The notes beneath the pieces are model-generated. The model was not told the origin of the DNA, did no database searches, and saw only the letters and a program-made list of their open reading frames with translations. DNA of 15,709 nt. It comes from Bacteroidales bacterium (lineage in GTDB: Bacteria; Bacteroidota; Bacteroidia; Bacteroidales; Muribaculaceae). Each line of letters starts with the position of its first letter. The first letter of the stretch is position 1. The stretch is from NCBI GenBank assembly GCA_900755985.1, contig CAAEIL010000027.1, positions 1 to 15,709 of the forward strand, read 5' to 3'. This document shows positions 12,689 to 15,709 of this stretch, piece by piece. Made by a program: the position numbers and the translations under genes.

Positions 12689-13978
12689 ATGAGAATACCC
12701 AAATCAATATCTTGCAAGACATTGGCATTAGCGATCGGCATTTTTATGTCGGCTTGCAGCGACAACAATGATGAGCCCCAAACACCGATTGTCCCTGAGA
12801 CCGAGGGCTACTGTCTGATGTATTATTGTTCGGGCGGGGACCCGGAGCACGACCTGACGACGATGGCTGCTGTCCGCTCGGCGGCTGCTGCCTCAAATGA
12901 TGATGTGACAGTGACTTGCCTTTTCAAGTTCTCGGGTCAGGCAGAGGGCGAGGCGCACAACGGTGTCAGAAGATTTAAAGGCGAAGGCGGACAACTGACG
13001 GTTGACGACACCTTCTCCGCTCCTGAAAATTTTGAGATTACCGACAGCCGGAATCTCGCCGAGTTCATTAAATGGTCGTCGCAGCTTTACCCGGGACGAA
13101 AATATATCCTTGTATTTGCGGGACACGGTGCCACATTCCGGCCCGAACTTGATTTGCCCGAAATAGCGAGCCGCGCCACCGTATCCGACGGGCGTAAAAT
13201 TATGGCGACTTATCAGGTGGCCGAGGGCATCCGCAACTCAGGCATCCATCTCGCGGCCATGATAGCACATTCATGTCAGCAAGGCAGCATCGAAATGCTT
13301 GCCGAATGGGAGGGCCTGGCAGACTATCTGCTCGGCTCGCCGTTCTCGATTCCCGACATCGCCCATGATTATGCATCGCTTGTCAACGACTTGTCAGCGG
13401 ACATTCCGCTGGAGGGATCGCTTAAACGTACCGCCTCACGCACCATCAATTTGTGGAAGGAATATCATGATTACGGATATTGCGGCGAAGTGATTGAGCT
13501 GACACGTCTTGATGACCTGTCAGACTTGTGGTCGGCACTCAATGCCACATTCGCCTATATGAAAACATCGTTCGACGGTGTGTCGAGCTGTACCGACGCG
13601 CCGGCTGTCAATGGCGAGATATATGTCCGGGGCTATCTCAGGGCCCTTAAGGCTATGGCCGAGAAGACAGACCCGGTGTTTGAAAACTCGCGTCCGTCAC
13701 GGTCGGTCGACATTATGGACTACCTTCGCAACGCCGTCTTGTATACCGGCAATGTTGCATTGGCGCCATACGTGAATAAAGTGCAGCAGGCGATTGACAA
13801 AATCCTCGTATTCCACGAGCAGACCAACGGCAAAAATGATTTCATCTACAATGTCTATTTTACCGAAAAACTTGCCCGGGAGGACCTGGTAGCGCGCTAT
13901 CATCAATGTAGATTTGACCAACTGACCGGCTGGGGCGAGCATTGCAAAACGCTCCTTGACCGAGATACAGATAATTAA
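12689..13978 (+). CDS. Lipid-anchored clostripain-family (C11) cysteine protease
   Basis: This 429-aa lipoprotein has a basic n-region (MRIPKSISCK), a hydrophobic core and a lipobox at MSAC with Cys23, followed by acidic SDNNDEP, so surface display is plausible. The body matches peptidase family C11: an opening strand GYCLMYYCSGG, catalytic His146 in YILVFAGHGA, and catalytic Cys196 in AMIAHSCQQGSIEMLAEWEG followed by the ADYLLGSP strand. C11 enzymes (clostripain, PmC11, fragipain) usually self-activate and cleave after Arg or Lys; specificity here is not shown. In Bacteroides fragilis, fragipain matures the secreted toxin fragilysin, so a role in processing a neighbouring exported protein is possible. 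The usual Asp before the catalytic Cys region is replaced by AHSC. No promoter box is obvious upstream. Confidence 0.83.
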   Translation: MRIPKSISCKTLALAIGIFMSACSDNNDEPQTPIVPETEGYCLMYYCSGGDPEHDLTTMAAVRSAAAASNDDVTVTCLFKFSGQAEGEAHNGVRRFKGEGGQLTVDDTFSAPENFEITDSRNLAEFIKWSSQLYPGRKYILVFAGHGATFRPELDLPEIASRATVSDGRKIMATYQVAEGIRNSGIHLAAMIAHSCQQGSIEMLAEWEGLADYLLGSPFSIPDIAHDYASLVNDLSADIPLEGSLKRTASRTINLWKEYHDYGYCGEVIELTRLDDLSDLWSALNATFAYMKTSFDGVSSCTDAPAVNGEIYVRGYLRALKAMAEKTDPVFENSRPSRSVDIMDYLRNAVLYTGNVALAPYVNKVQQAIDKILVFHEQTNGKNDFIYNVYFTEKLAREDLVARYHQCRFDQLTGWGEHCKTLLDRDTDN

Positions 13979-14007
13979 GATAATATATACCAGTCTCTAC
14001 ATCACTG

Positions 14008-14751
14008 ATGCGATACGTTCGTAAGACAAAATCAAAGGATAACAAGAAATCGGGCGAAAAGTATAAACGCTTGTTACCTGAGCTCATTATAACGGTCATC
14101 GGCACGGTTTTCGGTGTCGTATTAACGGTCGGCGTCACTTATTGTTCTGAAAAGAACGACAAGGAATCAATGGCGCGCAAAATTGCGATGATGACGATAC
14201 ACAATCTTGACGCTTCGGTAAACAGTATGAGTAAATTGATAGGCGAATTAAACAGGGAGGATTCTATTTTTCGCTATATAGAGGAAAGGCGAGCGACTTT
14301 GGAGAAAGTCAGTCCCGACACGCTCGACATGTTTATATCGGCGTTTTATTCGCACAATGTACGTCCTATCGACACATCCACCGAGGCTATTTTCAGTTCC
14401 AATTTCGACATCTGGCGCAATATTGATGACCCGAAGGTAATAGGCCGTATCGCCAACTGCTATTCGCTGATGCGCAAATGCGGAGAAGAGTACGACCGGT
14501 TCGAGAAGGACAAATATAATGCGTTCACGCGCATCTACGACTCGAGTTCTCCCTCGCTTAGCGACTCGGGATTATACATAGTGAATAAAATGCTCGACCA
14601 AAGCTTCGTCATCCGTATAATTGATTCCACGCCGGTGGAAATCGCGCTTCTGAGCCAACTTCTCGAAAGCGCACGCGAACTCAATAATCGCAACAAATCC
14701 GAACTCAAAGTCAGCCAGAAAGAACTTGACGAAATCGGGATGCTGATGTAA
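14008..14751 (+). CDS. Bitopic membrane protein of unknown function
   Basis: This 247-aa protein begins with a strongly basic, probably cytoplasmic segment of about 22 residues (MRYVRKTKSKDNKKSGEKYK). A single membrane helix follows (about 24-46, LLPELIITVIGTVFGVVLTV), then a mostly helical, charged domain of about 200 residues predicted outside the membrane (for example IGELNREDSIFRYIEERRAT). The C-terminal part (LLSQLLESARELNNRNKSEL then KVSQKELDEIGM) looks coiled-coil. By topology it resembles small single-pass Bacteroidetes proteins of unknown function, but I see no diagnostic motif. It lies 29 bp after the C11 protease gene, suggesting co-transcription. It could be an assembly or anchoring factor for the other envelope products. 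Confidence 0.7.
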   Translation: MRYVRKTKSKDNKKSGEKYKRLLPELIITVIGTVFGVVLTVGVTYCSEKNDKESMARKIAMMTIHNLDASVNSMSKLIGELNREDSIFRYIEERRATLEKVSPDTLDMFISAFYSHNVRPIDTSTEAIFSSNFDIWRNIDDPKVIGRIANCYSLMRKCGEEYDRFEKDKYNAFTRIYDSSSPSLSDSGLYIVNKMLDQSFVIRIIDSTPVEIALLSQLLESARELNNRNKSELKVSQKELDEIGMLM

Positions 14752-14799
14752 GCAAAAATTTCCCAAACAATACCCACCATTAATGCAAATTGTAGAAAT

Positions 14800-15624
14800 A
14801 TGAAGGTAATCAATGCATTGTTGCTGTGTCTGGCCTTGTCTGCATCAGGCCATGTTAACGCACAGACATCTAAAAATGTATGTTATAAGGTCAAAACAGG
14901 CGAAGTCAAATATAGTGCCCCCGAAAAGAAAGCCACTGTCGGCAACGTGCTGGGAGGCTTGGCCGAAACCATGCTGACCGGTAAAACCACCTCGCAGCTT
15001 CCCGAATATTCCGAAGCCGTCAAAGCAAGTGTCGTTTCGGGCCTTGACAACGCCCGGCGACTGACGATAATCGAGGGCGCCCCCGACGGCATCGGCCACG
15101 ACTATATATTGAGTGGCAGCATATCCAACATAAGCACCACCAGCAAGATTGACCCGCCGGCCAAAAAAGGAGGTACCGGCAACGAATATTATAAAGCATT
15201 AATTTCTGTTACGGTCAATCTGAGCGATGCCCAAAGCGCAGAGATGATTGACAGCCATATATTCAGCGTGTCAGACAATGACCTGGGATGGATGGGCTCG
15301 CGAGAACGCGCCATGGACGGTGCGCTAAAAGCTCTTTCTTACAAAGTGACAACATATTACAACGCTATCTTCCCGCTATATGCCTCAATCATCGAGCGTG
15401 GCGAAATCGACAAAGACAAACAGAAAACCGTTTATGTCGACCTCGGAACGGCAAACGGCGTCTCCGAAGGAATGCAGTTTGATGTCTATACCGTCAAAAC
15501 AATAGCCGGAAAAGAAGCGAAGACCGAAATCGGGCGACTGAAAATCAGCAAAGTCATGGGCGATGACATCTCCCTCTGTAAAGTCAACAAAGGTGACAAG
15601 CAGATTAAGACTGTCTCGCCCTGA
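14800..15624 (+). CDS. Periplasmic CsgG-like protein
   Basis: This 274-aa protein has a clear signal peptide (MKVINALLLCLALSASGHVNA, cleavage near residue 21, no lipobox cysteine). The central part (about 30-200) resembles the CsgG/LpoB-like fold: an early strand, GLAETMLTGK, SGLDNARRLTIIEGAP, and DYILSGSISNIS followed by VTVNLSDAQSAEMI, matching the order of strands that describe computed lipoprotein-like activity proteins. The C-terminal part (about 205-270, KTVYVDLGTANGVSEGMQFD and GRLKISKVMGDDISLCKV) resembles the FlgT C-terminal beta domain often fused to such proteins. Without an N-terminal lipidated Cys it is not a standard CsgG pore. It may assist secretion or assembly at the outer membrane. 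It lies 48 bp after the membrane protein gene and closes the cluster. Confidence 0.68.
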   Translation: MKVINALLLCLALSASGHVNAQTSKNVCYKVKTGEVKYSAPEKKATVGNVLGGLAETMLTGKTTSQLPEYSEAVKASVVSGLDNARRLTIIEGAPDGIGHDYILSGSISNISTTSKIDPPAKKGGTGNEYYKALISVTVNLSDAQSAEMIDSHIFSVSDNDLGWMGSRERAMDGALKALSYKVTTYYNAIFPLYASIIERGEIDKDKQKTVYVDLGTANGVSEGMQFDVYTVKTIAGKEAKTEIGRLKISKVMGDDISLCKVNKGDKQIKTVSP

Positions 15625-15630
15625 AAAAAG

Positions 15631-15650
15631 TTGACTCATAAAAGAGTCAA
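15631..15650. terminator. Hairpin after the envelope cluster, U tract facing left
   Basis: TTGACTC (15631-15637) and GAGTCAA (15644-15650) form a perfect 7-bp stem with a 6-nt loop. The run of six A at 15624-15629 would give a U tract to a leftward transcript, suggesting a terminator for a convergent gene entering from the right. It could also weakly end the plus-strand cluster. Confidence 0.5.
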
Positions 15651-15665
15651 AGAGATGATAAAATT

Positions 15666-15709
15666 TCAGAGTTTGCCCCGCAGTAAACGTATAGCGATTC
15701 GGGAGGAAG
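15666..15709 (-). CDS. Possible 3' end of a convergent gene (partial)
   Basis: On the minus strand the frame SSRIAIRLLRGKL runs in from the window edge and ends at a TGA (complement of 15666-15668), 16 bp before a hairpin with a leftward U tract. The amphipathic, basic end is protein-like, but 13 codons cannot identify a family. A second minus-strand frame, ending inside the hairpin at 15647-15649, is also open. The call rests mainly on terminator orientation. Confidence 0.3.
   Translation of the reverse strand, partial: SSRIAIRLLRGKL

Overview
The window reads as a chromosomal segment from the Bacteroidales, most likely Muribaculaceae or a close relative. The grounds are the promoter style (TAnnTTTG -7 boxes without an E. 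coli-like -10), lipoproteins with acidic residues directly after the lipidated cysteine, A-rich start contexts, a membrane-spanning TPR-AraC regulator, a SPOR lipoprotein, and an OadG-type subunit carrying a lamin-tail domain. The family assignment is inference; I could not run a phylogeny.

Region 1 (1-2870). A non-coding left flank holds an inverted-repeat pair and a G-rich tract. It leads into a secreted bleomycin-hydrolase-type C1 cysteine peptidase (368-1576), a YfcE-like phosphodiesterase that probably starts at a TTG, and a small SPOR-domain lipoprotein. The region ends in a strong symmetrical terminator.

Region 2 (2871-7720). This is a compact, strongly codon-biased operon for the last steps of propionate formation: methylmalonyl-CoA epimerase, the carboxyltransferase subunit (mmdA), an OadG-like membrane anchor with an N-terminal lamin-tail domain, the biotin carrier (mmdC) and the Na+-pumping decarboxylase subunit (mmdB). 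No biotin carboxylase gene is present, which fits a decarboxylase/Na+ pump better than a propionyl-CoA carboxylase. The operon ends in a GC-rich terminator.

Region 3 (7721-8499). This is a genomic scar. The 3' end of an unknown minus-strand gene, still with its terminator hairpin, abuts the 3' end of a plus-strand TPR/LuxR-type regulator. One deletion in a formerly divergent gene pair, removing both 5' ends, would explain it.

Region 4 (8500-15709). A membrane-spanning TPR-AraC regulator on the minus strand diverges from five plus-strand genes for exported or membrane proteins: a secreted beta-rich protein with a sorting-like tail, a surface-type lipoprotein with a TGA codon inside its apparent signal peptide, a lipid-anchored clostripain-family (C11) protease, a bitopic membrane protein and a periplasmic CsgG-like protein. 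The shared intergenic region has a recognisable promoter facing each way. Just upstream of the cluster promoter are three direct repeats of ATTTRARACA spaced 21-22 bp apart, which look like AraC-family binding sites. Regulator, repeats and envelope genes together make the best candidate for an undescribed system here, plausibly a protease-containing cell-surface module that senses its inducer in the periplasm. Its actual function cannot be read from the sequence.
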